A stretch of DNA of 53,201 nt from Bacteroidota bacterium (GTDB taxonomy: Bacteria; Bacteroidota; Bacteroidia; Chitinophagales; Chitinophagaceae), in the NCBI GenBank assembly GCA_013288445.1, contig JABDBX010000005.1:1-53201 (forward strand). The letters are read 5' to 3'. A model generated the notes under the pieces. The model made no database searches and was not told the DNA's origin. It worked only from the letters and a program-made list of their open reading frames with translations. The translations under genes were made by a program, and so were the position numbers. Below are positions 8,501 through 15,637 of the stretch, piece after piece; positions within the stretch are counted from its first letter, which is position 1; every line of letters starts with the position of its first letter.

Positions 8501-11215
8501 TTGCCAATAAGCGGGACGGCCCGCGTATGCACCGGCACTACAACCACTTTGACCGATATTACAACTCCCGGATCATGGATTAGCGGAGCCACTGGCATTG
8601 CAACTGTTGACCCATTATCAGGATCAGTTTCCGGCATTGCTTCGGGTGTTGCGCCTATCACTTATTCGCTACCCACCGGATGTATCGTTGTGACTATTGT
8701 AACCGTAATTGCAACACCATCGGCTGTAACAGGAGCCGGTGTTGTATGTGCAGGAGCAAACACACATCTAAGCGATGTTTCCCCAGGAGGGTTCTGGACA
8801 TGCGCTCCAGCTTCCGTTGCAACAACAGGTGCGTCGGGGATTGTGAGTGGTGTTGCTGCGGGTGTAGCTACGGTAAGCTACACAGTAGCAGGGTGTCCTG
8901 CTATTTTTACCGTTACCGTTATCCCGTCCCCATCGCCTGTGTTGGGAACAGCAAAGGTGTGCGACGCACTGACCACTGCACTCACGGACACAACTGCCGG
9001 TGGCGTATGGAGTATTGCGTCCCCAGGTATCGCTTTGGTCGATTCTGTTTCAGGAATTGTTACAGGCGTGAGCGCAGGTATAACAATGGTCACCTATACA
9101 ATGCCCAACGGTTGCATGGCTACAAAATTGCTAACGGCAAATGCTGCCCCGGCGCCCATCACAGGTATGCTCAGCGTATGCCTGTATTCATCGGCGCCAT
9201 TGGGCGACCTCACGGGCAGCGGCATATGGACCTCCAGTGCCCCTGGCACCGCCAGCATTGGTTCCTCCAGCGGCATTATTACAGGACATGCTTTGGGTAC
9301 GGCAACGATCAGTTACAATTCGGCAAGCCCATCGCTTGTTGGTTGCCCGGCGATAATATCAGTGACCGTTAATTCCCTGCCCGGCCCCATAAGTGGCGTA
9401 TTTAATGTCTGTACCGGGGCTACGGACACCTTAACTGACCTTCCCGGAGGTGGTGTTTGGAGCAGTAGTAATGTTCTTGTCGCTACTATTGGTACTGCAA
9501 ACGGTTCGGTTTCTGGTATAGCTCCCGGCACTGCATCTATTGGTTATTCGCTTGGCATTGGCTGCACGGTATATACGACCGTTACAGTTCATCCCGCGCC
9601 ACCGGCGATAACTGGCGCATCCTTTGTCTGTGCCGGCAATACTACCACACTACACGACCCGGCCCCCGGCGGTATATGGAGTTCAGGCGCTACCGGTATT
9701 GCAAGCGTAGGCTCCGCAACGGGCGTTGTATCCGGCCTGTCTGGCGGTACTGCCAATATTAGCTATACCGGCATTACGGGTTGTTCTTCTGTTTACCCGG
9801 TTGCCGTAGTCGCTGTGCCACCGATAGACAGTGCGCACAACTTGTGCGCATACGGGTCAACAATGCACGTATCTGATTCTATGCCCGGCGGCTCATGGAC
9901 CAGCGCGTTGGTGGGGATTTCGCCACTTGGACTTGTGACCAGCTTTGCTGCGGGCCCGGCCACCATCTATTATACGCTTGGCGATGGGTGCTATGCCAGC
10001 GCTACACTAACTGTGTATCCGTTGCCTGCGCCGATAGTAACTATCGGCGGCACAGACCACATTTGCATGGGACCAGCCTTGTCTTTAAGCGATCTGACAC
10101 CGGGCGGGACCTGGAGTAGCAGCAATACCAGTGTTGCAACCGTAGGCGCAACAGGAACAGTAACCACTGTAGGCGGCGGAACGACAAGCGTAATCTATAC
10201 CATTCCGGCAACCGGCTGCTCACAGGCAGTTGCTCTTACGATCGATGTTTTGCCATCAGCGGGAACAATTAGCGGGGCATCAACCCTATGTGCGGGAACC
10301 TCCATTACACTTTCAGATAGTTCGACAGGGGGATCATGGAGTTGTACTAATGCACATGCTGCAATGGTGGCGGGTTCGACTGCGCTGAGCGTGGTTGTAA
10401 CAGGTGTAACGCCCGGCCTGGATTCAATAAAATATTCGTCGGCTAATGCCTGCGGCACTGTTACAGCCACCAAGATCATCACTATAACCACTTTGCCGGA
10501 TGCAGGCACTATTAGTGGTGCAGACAGCATTTGCACCGGTGCGAGCATTACATTCTCAAATACCGTTTCCGGCGGAACATGGAGTGCTGGGAACAGTAAT
10601 GCAACGATTGCGGCGACGGGTACCGTGACAGGTGTTACTCCCGGTACGGATACAATAATGTATAGCGTGAGCAATTCATGCGGCACTAACGAAACTGATC
10701 TTGCAATTACCATCAGCACTCCGCCTGCAATGCCATCGATAAATGGGACCCCGATTGTATGTACGGAATATCCCGACACGCTTACGGCTGTTCCGGGCGG
10801 CGGGGTATGGAGTTGCGTTAATGCGAATGCAACCGTTAATGCCGGTATTGTTGCCGGGGTCGCAACAGGTGTTGATACCATCAGGTATAGCCTTACCAAT
10901 AGCTGCGGAACATCAACTGCAACCTATGGTATTGAGATAGACAAATGTGATTCAAATACAGGAGTGAAACCCCTGACCCCAAAAGCGGAGCCATCTATTT
11001 GGCCTAATCCGGCGAAGGACCAGTTAACGGTTATTAATGCAGTAGGAAGTGATGTGATAATTTACGATGTAGCAGGCAGAAAGGTTATCAGTATTACCTG
11101 CCGGAATAACAAAGAGATCACGGATATATCCGGCCTTACCAATGGGGTTTACTTGGTTGAACTAATTGATCCTACGAACGGAATACGGGTGGTGAAGAAG
11201 TTAGTGAAGGAGTGA
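2540..11215 (+). CDS. Giant surface protein: NHL repeats, about 32 Ig-like repeats, T9SS sorting domain
   Basis: Secreted or cell-surface protein of at least 2891 residues. Residues about 10-330 hold six NHL-type units (pattern GDGSAAT...NPxGVAxDxxGNxYxAD...IRKVNxxGIISTxAGTG), expected to form a beta-propeller. From about residue 430 to 2790 come roughly 32 units of 75-80 residues, each with GGxWSSSNxxIATVGSSSG, xVTGxxxGxATITYT, a cysteine and a VTVNPLP linker; these look like bacterial Ig-like (Big_2-type) domains. The last about 80 residues (PNPAKDQLTV...IYDVAGRKV...GVYLVELI...VVKKLVKE) are a T9SS type A sorting domain, so export through the type IX system and surface anchoring or release is expected. 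The intact frame has only a TTG start at 2540, which would cut the signal peptide in half. The frame is open upstream to 2408 and reads KKLIHISLCLFLVAFCDGPK then AFAQ, a good signal peptide. See the findings for a one-base explanation. An adhesion or matrix role is inference. Confidence 0.85.
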   Translation: MVAFCDGPKAFAQTLLSTIGGSGINGYLGDGSGAIIGEINFPKCVAVDGTGNIYVADYLNQRIRKINPSGIISTFAGTGSPGYSGDGSAATAAQITNPWGVATDAYGNVYFSDSTVVRKVSVAGIISTVAGTGTAGYSGDGGAATAATLSGAEGITVDAIGNIYIAEYNNNTIRMVNTAGVITTIAGTGTAANSGDGTAATGASLYNPRSVSVDNYGNIYIGVSGAKVRMINASGIISTFAGIGSPGYGGDGSPATAATVCSKITSVFADNAGNVFIADSGRIRKVNASGIISTIAGNGTSGFGGDACSSAAGVIFKTSYLTGDAYGSIYFSTDSNSRIRSVSHNAAPFFLNGHVQGFGVCIGSGGNPLNNILAVYDSNVGQTETYSILRSPSAGALTGVGTTTSTGSIATPTGLYYIPGSSPGVDTFKIRVVDCVGAADTTTVCVRLVYFPSFMTITGPTNVCLGGKISLWDTLGGGNWTSSNPLVALVGSSYPTVTGVSLGSVTITYGAYLSCGTATVTATVNVLSAPVAITASGPACLGYSTTLIDSSAGGTWTSANTSIATVGSSSGVINALTMGATIISYTFPSGCYTTTYLTVNPLPSLPRASGGGPLNVCAGASILLADSVSGGTWNTSSANATLGFFTGVLTGVTVGVAPLVYTSPAGCTRSAIATVNPSPSAIIGTVNICSGTTASLTDTTSGGTWSSSHVAVATVGTAGSISGISAGTATISYISAIGCAALKVVTINPLPSVITGTSILCAAPSTLSDTLTGGIWSTSSPILSIGSSSGIVTGTATGTGTVTYTLPTSCSMTRPVSVSPVPSVITGTAIMCAGSTSTLIDSVAGGSWSSSNGAIATVGSTGVVTGVSGGSATITYTLPTGCTATRAVTINPLPATITGTLNICSGTGTHLSDSTSGGFWSAASSPVASLGSSAIVTGTAVGTLTITYSLPTGCQRMVQVTVSQVPSVITGANHLCVGQTTPLSDSVAGGIWTSDNVIIANIGSSSGIVSGINASSVNMIYTLPSGCAASKTITVNALPFPIVSAAGPSQVCVAATLSLTDPSAGGAWSTAGSAAVVGSTGTVTGLASGIAVISYSLPTGCGTFTTITINANPASITGPSTICFGLTAPFADSSTGGTWGSSNYSVAFIDLSGIVTGTGTGPATISYTNAFGCFKTLPVTVNPAPAAITGPATMCAGVTNILYDAVSGGVWSGGATGIATVGSAGTVTGSSSGVATVSYSTGSTCVATFQVTVNRLPSAIYGTSAACVGGTMILYDTTAGGTWSIPVSGIAATGSAGGLITGIAPGTTLVNYTIGATGCATAITVTVHPSPSTITGTMHVCPAATVTLADTATTGTWSCSAGIPLVASIGSTSGIVTGISPGVTIITYTLPTGCLKTASLTVNPLPSAISGASSICLGLTTTYSDLPLGGLWSRSNTNVIIGSASGILTGMGAGVSVISYTIPATGCYVSKTVTVNNSAGSISGPLHVCRGASITLTNTISGGAWTSSNTTIATIGSSSGILNGIAAGTVSINYSVGGGCNVSVTVTVNPLPPAINGTLHVCAGATTSLTDSTGGGTWATSGFASVGTATGVVTGLSGGMATIVYTLAGTGCATAAIVTINPSPAAMAGPMAVCIGATIHLVETSTGGTWSNSNPIVASLGTATGIVTGGSIGTTTIEYTLPTGCQATATVTVSTSPTAIAGPATVCTGATMTLTDSIGGGLWSSSNPAVATIGSLSGIVTGLTPGGFTTITYSLGTGCTVTHLVSVIALPVAITGPVSLCVGANISLSDSTGGGVWNSPATGTATISSAGIVHGVSAGSAIISYTSASTGCTQTTTITVNPNPGPITGPSSVCVGATIAETDTSAGGVWSESLPGLTIDPAGTITGISTGEPVITYTLGSCAVMRTITVNSVAAITGPMALCTGAIVTLADTSTGGAWSVAPGSVVSIGASSGTITVGALTGAATITYTSGAGCVTTATVTVNGAPLPISGTARVCTGTTTTLTDITTPGSWISGATGIATVDPLSGSVSGIASGVAPITYSLPTGCIVVTIVTVIATPSAVTGAGVVCAGANTHLSDVSPGGFWTCAPASVATTGASGIVSGVAAGVATVSYTVAGCPAIFTVTVIPSPSPVLGTAKVCDALTTALTDTTAGGVWSIASPGIALVDSVSGIVTGVSAGITMVTYTMPNGCMATKLLTANAAPAPITGMLSVCLYSSAPLGDLTGSGIWTSSAPGTASIGSSSGIITGHALGTATISYNSASPSLVGCPAIISVTVNSLPGPISGVFNVCTGATDTLTDLPGGGVWSSSNVLVATIGTANGSVSGIAPGTASIGYSLGIGCTVYTTVTVHPAPPAITGASFVCAGNTTTLHDPAPGGIWSSGATGIASVGSATGVVSGLSGGTANISYTGITGCSSVYPVAVVAVPPIDSAHNLCAYGSTMHVSDSMPGGSWTSALVGISPLGLVTSFAAGPATIYYTLGDGCYASATLTVYPLPAPIVTIGGTDHICMGPALSLSDLTPGGTWSSSNTSVATVGATGTVTTVGGGTTSVIYTIPATGCSQAVALTIDVLPSAGTISGASTLCAGTSITLSDSSTGGSWSCTNAHAAMVAGSTALSVVVTGVTPGLDSIKYSSANACGTVTATKIITITTLPDAGTISGADSICTGASITFSNTVSGGTWSAGNSNATIAATGTVTGVTPGTDTIMYSVSNSCGTNETDLAITISTPPAMPSINGTPIVCTEYPDTLTAVPGGGVWSCVNANATVNAGIVAGVATGVDTIRYSLTNSCGTSTATYGIEIDKCDSNTGVKPLTPKAEPSIWPNPAKDQLTVINAVGSDVIIYDVAGRKVISITCRNNKEITDISGLTNGVYLVELIDPTNGIRVVKKLVKE

Positions 11216-11414
11216 TTGGTTCGAGAGTTTTCGAGCGAAAAAATTCTGGCGGAGGAACAATTCACTCATAGTGTTTTTATAACTCTTCCGGCTCACCAAA
11301 CCGAAATATTGAGGCTTACAACCTCAGAACTCCTGCTCCCTCGTAGTCTGATGTGCGGCATTTCTACGATGACATTCGCGAGAAAACCCCGACCCTAAAG
11401 GGAGATGCCACCTA

Positions 11415-11584
11415 AGTGACGATGACAAAATAAATGCCACCATCTGACTTGTTCTTTTCCATTTCTGCTTCGTCCCAATCCCGATAGCTATCGGGATAAA
11501 TAGCTCACTATTCGCGGATTTTGTGCCTTGCATAAACGAAAAATAACTTCGCCATATAGTGGTATTTATTTCGTCAACGTCACT
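11415..11584 (+). mobile_element. MITE-like element, copy 1 (170 bp)
   Basis: Starts AGTGACGATGACAAAATAA and ends with the near-complement TTATTTCGTCAACGTCACT, giving terminal inverted repeats of about 26 bp with a few mismatches. The core (CATCTGACTTGTTCTTTTCC, CTCACTATTCGCGGATTTTG, AAAAATAACTTCGCCATATA) is shared with the copies at 13377, 21217 and 32355. This copy is 11 bp longer because the AAGTCCTT-region of the others is replaced by a perfect 20-bp palindrome (11478-11497). No transposase or plausible ORF lies inside. It sits in the space between two convergent genes. Confidence 0.85.
11478..11497. repeat. Perfect 20-bp palindrome inside MITE copy 1
   Basis: ATCCCGATAG followed directly by CTATCGGGAT. 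Palindromes of this CCCGATAGCTATCGGG type are, from general knowledge, very frequent in many Bacteroidota genomes. Here it interrupts the repeat element relative to the three other copies, which read AAAAGTCCTTAAATAG at the same place. Confidence 0.8.
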
Positions 11585-11884
11585 AATTCGCGAGTTATTA
11601 TTACCATTTCAATCTGCGAATAATTATTTCAAACCGAACGTACAGGTAAGGAGTTCTGAATTTAGTGATTACGGCAGTTTTAGATTTGACAACTTTTGAA
11701 AAGTTGTCAAATCTGTATCGCAACACGTCATTCGCATTTTTTTTCAAAAGGCAGTTCCTCGCAATGACGCGAGTTGAGTATGGTTACTCCCGGTATAGTG
11801 TTATTTTCAAGAGATTGTGCGCAGGGGGTTTGCTGCTGTTGACAATTTTTTTCGCCCAACGCAAAATTGTTTGATGAAAATGTA
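11585..11884. other. Intergenic stretch with degenerate repeats, no gene seen
   Basis: The 300 bases between MITE copy 1 and the end of the minus-strand NHL gene hold a long hairpin (11682-11714) and the phrase TTCCTCGCAATGACGCGAGT at 11755-11774. That phrase recurs in part at 21421 and 21644. A 69-codon open frame at 11665-11874 is built from these repeats and is not a believable gene. Confidence 0.45.
11682..11714. repeat. Long perfect hairpin (16-bp arms)
   Basis: AGATTTGACAACTTTT, one G, then the exact complement AAAAGTTGTCAAATCT. It lies between two convergent T9SS-cargo genes, 170 bp from the stop codon of the minus-strand one. A transcript from either strand would fold, but there is no T-tract on either side, so a simple intrinsic terminator is not obvious. 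This form (GATTTGACAACTTTTGAAAA) resembles a repeat known from many Bacteroidota genomes. Confidence 0.75.
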
Positions 11885-13258
11885 CTACCTGCTCACCACG
11901 ATCTTTTGATTCACAACACCATGAGCGGTTGTTGCTGAAAGGAAATAAAGACCATCGGGTGCGTCAAGTTTTATATCCAGTGACCTATTGGTGAACGTGG
12001 CATTTTCATAAATTTTCTGCCCGGTGATATTCGTAATTACAATAGTTGCTGGTTCCTGAACGGGTGATGAAACTTTTACCGTAAGGGTTCCTTCGTTAGG
12101 GTTTGGATAAACATTGATAGCGGCGCCGGTATTGTTGACTGTGCCGACACCCAATGTACGGCTGGTGTACCGGATACGGTTATTTCCTTCATCAGTGATA
12201 TAGACTCCGGCATTGCCTGCAGATACGGCCAAGCCCTCCGGGAAATAAAGCTCTGCGTCCGTGGTAGGGATGCCGTCTCCATTATAGCCTTCTACTCCAG
12301 AGCCGGCATAAGTAGTAATCATACCCGATGGATGTATCCAGCGTACCCGGGCATTGCCGAGATCAGAAACATATACATTCCCTGAATCGTCAACAGCGAC
12401 GCCGGAAGGCAAATATAAATTAGCAGTTGTTGCAGCAGCACTATCGCCACTATAACCTGCGATGCTGATACCTGCGATTGTTGAAATGTTGCCTGCCATG
12501 TCCACCATGCGAACGTCATGATTTCCGTAGTCGGCAATAAACAGGTTTCCGTAAATGTCAGGCGCCATGTCAACCGGGTGATTTAAGAGCGCAATATTCG
12601 CCGGGCCGCCATCTCCGCCAAAACCGGCCGTCCCTGTGCCCGCATATGTGGTAATAGTTCCTCCCGCATTCACTTTGCGGATACAGTTATTGCCAGAATC
12701 TGCTATATACACATTACCTGCAATATCCACAGCTACCCTTGTAGGGTGATAGAGCATTGCCGAAATGGCCGCACCACCATCACCGCCGTAGCCTTGCATC
12801 CCATTGCCTGCAAAAGTGCTGATGTTGCCGGTAGTAGGATCCACCTTGCGTATGCGCTGGTTATACTGGTCGGCTATATAAATGTTTCCTGCCGCGTCAA
12901 CTGCCACGCCAGTTGGGTTGAATAGTTTTGCACCGGTAGCCGTAGCAAGCGCACCATCTCCACCGAAGCCACCATTCCCGGTGCCAGCTTCAAATCCGCT
13001 CCCGGCAACTGTAGTGATAATACCGTTGCTTACTTTGCGTATTACATTGTTCTGGGCGTCGGCAATATATAAATAACCTGAATCATCTATTGCAATTGCG
13101 CCAGGCCAGTGTATCCTTGCAAGGTCAGGAGCGCCGCCATTGCCGGTATTGCCTTCGGTGCCAATCCCCGCTACAGTAATAATGACCTGTGCGCCGGAGC
13201 GAACTGATAAAGCAAGAAGAAAGCACGAAGCGAAAATAAGGAGTATGTTTCTGCGCAT
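11885..13258 (-). CDS. NHL-repeat secreted protein with T9SS sorting domain
   Basis: 457 residues if translated from ATG 13258-13256 (MRRNILLIFASCFLLALSVR, cleavage after GAQ). The open frame extends 19 codons further upstream, but the internal methionine gives a normal signal peptide, so I prefer it. The mature protein has about seven NHL-type units (pattern VAGTGTxGFGGDGG, NPxGVAVDxxGNIYIADxxNxRIRKV), a predicted six- or seven-bladed beta-propeller. The end (VYPNPNEGTLTVKV...ITGQKIYE...LDAPDGLYFLS...QKIVVSR) is a T9SS type A sorting domain. Its repeats closely match the N-terminal NHL region of the giant protein at 2540, so the two are likely paralogous in part. The gene is flanked by MITE copies 1 and 2 in direct orientation. 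Confidence 0.85.
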   Translation of the reverse strand: MRRNILLIFASCFLLALSVRSGAQVIITVAGIGTEGNTGNGGAPDLARIHWPGAIAIDDSGYLYIADAQNNVIRKVSNGIITTVAGSGFEAGTGNGGFGGDGALATATGAKLFNPTGVAVDAAGNIYIADQYNQRIRKVDPTTGNISTFAGNGMQGYGGDGGAAISAMLYHPTRVAVDIAGNVYIADSGNNCIRKVNAGGTITTYAGTGTAGFGGDGGPANIALLNHPVDMAPDIYGNLFIADYGNHDVRMVDMAGNISTIAGISIAGYSGDSAAATTANLYLPSGVAVDDSGNVYVSDLGNARVRWIHPSGMITTYAGSGVEGYNGDGIPTTDAELYFPEGLAVSAGNAGVYITDEGNNRIRYTSRTLGVGTVNNTGAAINVYPNPNEGTLTVKVSSPVQEPATIVITNITGQKIYENATFTNRSLDIKLDAPDGLYFLSATTAHGVVNQKIVVSR

Positions 13259-13376
13259 AAATTTCTTAGTTTTTGTAAAGGCTTTGATGACCATTTTTGG
13301 CCACCTGTGGAGCAAAATAACAATAATACCCTAATAATGAAAGCTTAAAGGTAAGATAAAAAATAATACAAAAATG

Positions 13377-13535
13377 AGTGACGTTGACAAAATAACTACC
13401 GCCATCTGACTTGTTCTTTTTCATTTCTGATTCGTTGCAAAAGTCCTTAAATAGCGCACTATTCGCGGATTTTGCACCTTGCATAAAAGAAAAATAACTT
13501 CGCCATATACTGGTATTTATTTCGTCAATGTCACT
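13377..13535 (+). mobile_element. MITE-like element, copy 2 (159 bp)
   Basis: Begins AGTGACGTTGACAAAATAA and ends TTATTTCGTCAATGTCACT. Same orientation and core as copy 1, and the same length as copies 3 and 4. It lies 119 bp upstream of the start codon of the minus-strand NHL gene, where it could affect or carry its promoter. No ORF of its own. Confidence 0.85.
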
Positions 13536-13563
13536 AAGAAACCTACCGGTCGGGTAAAGACAA

Positions 13564-13592
13564 AAAAGGCCATCCGGTGCGGATGGCCTTTA
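13564..13592 (-). terminator. Rho-independent terminator of the DUF4402 gene
   Basis: Perfect 9-bp stem GGCCATCCG - GTG - CGGATGGCC at 13568-13588, flanked on the plus strand by AAAAAA before and TTT after. Read on the minus strand it is a GC-rich hairpin followed by six T residues, 30 bp past the stop codon at 13622. Confidence 0.85.
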
Positions 13593-13621
13593 CTTGCAAT
13601 CGACTGTTTATTAAGAGGCGA

Positions 13622-14140
13622 TTAGTTATAATTTACGGTTATTGGAACTGCGGTAGAATTGGTGTAGGCGTTTGGTGCTTGTGCAGCAGATACGGTAAGT
13701 GTAGCGCCTACTGTAAGTGTTTGTGTGCCGCTGCCGCTCAAAGTACCGGTAGCTGATGGAGTGCTGGTGAAAGTACCCATGCTCATGGTATGAGAAGAAC
13801 CATCGGACAATGTAGCTGTAGAAGGCAGTGTGATAGCGTAAGTATATGCTGCTGTACCGGAAACAGTAAAGTTAGCAGCTGCAACAGTACCCTGTGTTGC
13901 TGGAAGCGTAACGCCGCCGGTTGCAGAACGTGTGCTTGCTGGAGCAAGAACTACAGTACCACCAGATGATGGGGAAACTGCGATGTTACCGAAGTTCATG
14001 TTGGTAACTAAAGCGATTGTAATTGGAGTGATGATCGTTGCTGAGGCAGATGCTGTTGCTGTTGCCTGGGCGAAAGAGTTGTTAACTGAACAACCAAGGA
14101 TCATTGATGCTGCTACGAGTACTTTTGCGATGTTTTTCAT
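13622..14140 (-). CDS. Exported DUF4402 domain protein
   Basis: 172 residues from ATG 14140-14138 (MKNIAKVLVAASMILGCSVN, then NSFAQ). The longer open frame upstream is a Lys/Gln/Asn-rich run that reads like untranslated leader. After the signal peptide comes a DUF4402-like pattern: ASATIITPITIALVTNMNFG near the N-terminus, GGVTLPATQGTVAAANFTVS, YAITLPSTATLSDGS and a final AYTNSTAVPITVNYN strand. DUF4402 proteins are small beta-rich exported proteins of unknown function, sometimes compared with pilin-like subunits. It is monocistronic with a strong terminator 30 bp downstream and an unusually A/C-rich leader. High Thr/Ser/Ala content and the T9SS-rich neighbourhood suggest a surface product; that is inference. 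Confidence 0.75.
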   Translation of the reverse strand: MKNIAKVLVAASMILGCSVNNSFAQATATASASATIITPITIALVTNMNFGNIAVSPSSGGTVVLAPASTRSATGGVTLPATQGTVAAANFTVSGTAAYTYAITLPSTATLSDGSSHTMSMGTFTSTPSATGTLSGSGTQTLTVGATLTVSAAQAPNAYTNSTAVPITVNYN

Positions 14141-14579
14141 TTGAGTTTGTTTTTGTTTGTTTGAGATTTGTTTGAGTTTGGAATTTGTTATTTGTTTTTT
14201 GGAATTTAATTCGTTTGTTTGTTTGCATAGTACAATACCAACGGCGTGCCATAATTTTAAATAATTGATAATCAATAGATTGTAAATTTATGATCGTACA
14301 GAAATTCCGGGAGGCGGATAGATTTTCCGAAAAATGGAAATAAATGATGGAATACTGTAGATGGGCTACAAAAGGTATGACCCCTTGTGGCATTAGATAA
14401 GCGATTCTGCCCATAATATATAAGCATAAAAGACCCCCATGTATTCTTTGGCATTTATAAGTCCCTTCCTCTGAACTGATAAACGCAATAATACTTTAAA
14501 ACAAAATTTATTTGTTAATGATTAGTGTTTTATTTTGTTATTCTATAGTTAATATATAGTTTTATGAAAAACATGCCAA
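14141..14579. other. Leader and promoter region of the DUF4402 gene, no gene seen
   Basis: On the minus strand the 90 bases before the DUF4402 start are a repetitive CAAA-rich sequence (CAAACAAACAAAC, CAAATCTCAAACAAAC, CTCAA-ATG) with almost no G, giving an unstructured leader without a Shine-Dalgarno site. The remainder up to the plus-strand ORF at 14580 is A/T-rich and holds nothing recognisable beyond a presumed promoter for that gene. Confidence 0.4.
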
Positions 14580-14786
14580 ATGGAACGCATAGACAAAAAA
14601 GTAGCCGACAGAACCCAGAAATTGCAACAGCGAATAACAACTAAAAAAGCCGCGCTAAACACTGGAAAAAGCAAACAAATAATCAGGCATCAAATAGCTG
14701 TAAAGCCGCTTGAAGCATCATTTGAGGCATACGAAGAGATTTTCTTCGGAGGCACGATAGCAGGGGGTGATTTTTCGAATAACTGA
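14580..14786 (+). CDS. Small protein of unknown function, short relative of the next gene
   Basis: 68 residues, strongly basic N-terminal half (MERIDKKVADRTQKLQQRIT, probably helical) and a C-terminal segment IAVKPLEASFEAYEEIFFGG ending DFSNN. That segment lines up with residues about 40-66 of the protein at 14834 (IIVKPFHASFLPYKQIIFRG...DFS), with about 12 identities over 26 positions by eye. No signal peptide, cysteines or known motif. It could be a 3'-truncated duplicate of the downstream gene, because the homology stops where the frame ends. No family recognised. Confidence 0.45.
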   Translation: MERIDKKVADRTQKLQQRITTKKAALNTGKSKQIIRHQIAVKPLEASFEAYEEIFFGGTIAGGDFSNN

Positions 14787-14833
14787 ACCCACTTTAAAGA
14801 ATTCATCATTCACCTCACGCTAAAAAATATTGT

Positions 14834-15154
14834 ATGGAATTCGTTACCCGCAAATCAGATTGCAAAAGAAACACGGAGGAAGTGCTAATTAAATCTCCAA
14901 AAGAGATCACTAAAAGAGCTTCTATACCAGGCGGCTCAAAATATTGCATTATAGTAAAACCTTTCCACGCCTCGTTTCTGCCATATAAACAAATTATTTT
15001 CCGGGGTGTTACTTTCAGTGATGACTTTTCTATAGAACTTATCAGGAACAATGAACCCCTCATAATAGCAGATAGCAGACATGCCGACACAGCACATAGC
15101 ATAGAGCGAATGATGCATATTGGCAATAGGGCAACCTATAAAATAGAAGCCTGA
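14834..15154 (+). CDS. Small protein of unknown function, tandem relative of the preceding gene
   Basis: 106 residues, basic overall, cytoplasmic by appearance (no signal or membrane segment). The central part IIVKPFHASFLPYKQIIFRG and DDFSIELIRNNEPLIIADS looks like alternating strands and loops. The tail SRHADTAHSIERMMHIGNRA may be helical. It follows its shorter relative by 47 bp on the same strand, with the gap A/T-rich, so a bicistronic unit produced by tandem duplication is the simplest reading. The gene ends 3 bp before the convergent GNAT gene, leaving no room for a separate terminator. I do not recognise a family. Confidence 0.5.
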   Translation: MEFVTRKSDCKRNTEEVLIKSPKEITKRASIPGGSKYCIIVKPFHASFLPYKQIIFRGVTFSDDFSIELIRNNEPLIIADSRHADTAHSIERMMHIGNRATYKIEA

Positions 15155-15157
15155 CCA

Positions 15158-15637
15158 TTACTTAAGTGTCATTTTGAGCAGATTGTACACCGTATCATTA
15201 AACGTGATGGAAAACGGTTCTATGGGTATAAAGTCGAAGCCTGCTTTTTTATAACAGGCAATAGCGGCTGGATTATTATCCCACACATAAAGATCTATGC
15301 GGCTTGCATTAAACCGAAACCGGGATTCGCTTATTAGCAGATCAACAAAATACTTCCCCAACCCCCTTCCCCTTAGCGACTCATCACCAATAAGCAACCG
15401 GCCAAGCCGAACTGAATTATCATCCTGCGGTATTATTTCGCCGAAAGAAAAAGCAACATTAGCCTTGGTATATCCGATGTAAAACCGCCTGTCGGTATGT
15501 TCAGCAGCGTAGGTCATTAACTGATCCAACGTAATAGGATAACAAAATGTGGAACCTCCAAACTGGAACAACATTTCAGGCCCGGTAACCCAGGACTCCA
15601 GCAGGTCAAAATCGGTTGGTTCAAAGGGTTTTAGCAT
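15158..15637 (-). CDS. GNAT family N-acetyltransferase
   Basis: 159 residues with the GNAT layout: an N-terminal helix pair (FEPTDFDLLESWV), central strands with GYTKANVAFSFGEIIP and RLGRLLIGDE, the acetyl-CoA pyrophosphate-binding loop RGRGLGK at residues 89-95, and a C-terminal NPAAIACYKKAGF motif typical of the family. It should transfer an acetyl group from acetyl-CoA to an amine, but the substrate cannot be inferred; RimI/RimJ-like general acetyltransferases are the closest style. Cytoplasmic. The gene converges on the small unknown gene at 14834 with 3 bp between stop codons. Confidence 0.85.
   Translation of the reverse strand: MLKPFEPTDFDLLESWVTGPEMLFQFGGSTFCYPITLDQLMTYAAEHTDRRFYIGYTKANVAFSFGEIIPQDDNSVRLGRLLIGDESLRGRGLGKYFVDLLISESRFRFNASRIDLYVWDNNPAAIACYKKAGFDFIPIEPFSITFNDTVYNLLKMTLK

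Noticed and set aside
3184-10899. Many long antisense open frames inside the giant repeat gene
   Set aside because: They occur at the same place in each Ig-like unit, have repetitive Val/Pro/Ala-rich translations without family resemblance, and are explained by the codon composition of the sense strand.
11324-11533. Minus-strand ORF starting MQGTKSANSELF, similar to one at 13266-13484 and in 21177-21374
   Set aside because: These frames arise within the 159-bp elements. The similar residues shift frame between copies and the ORFs end at different places, so no protein is conserved.
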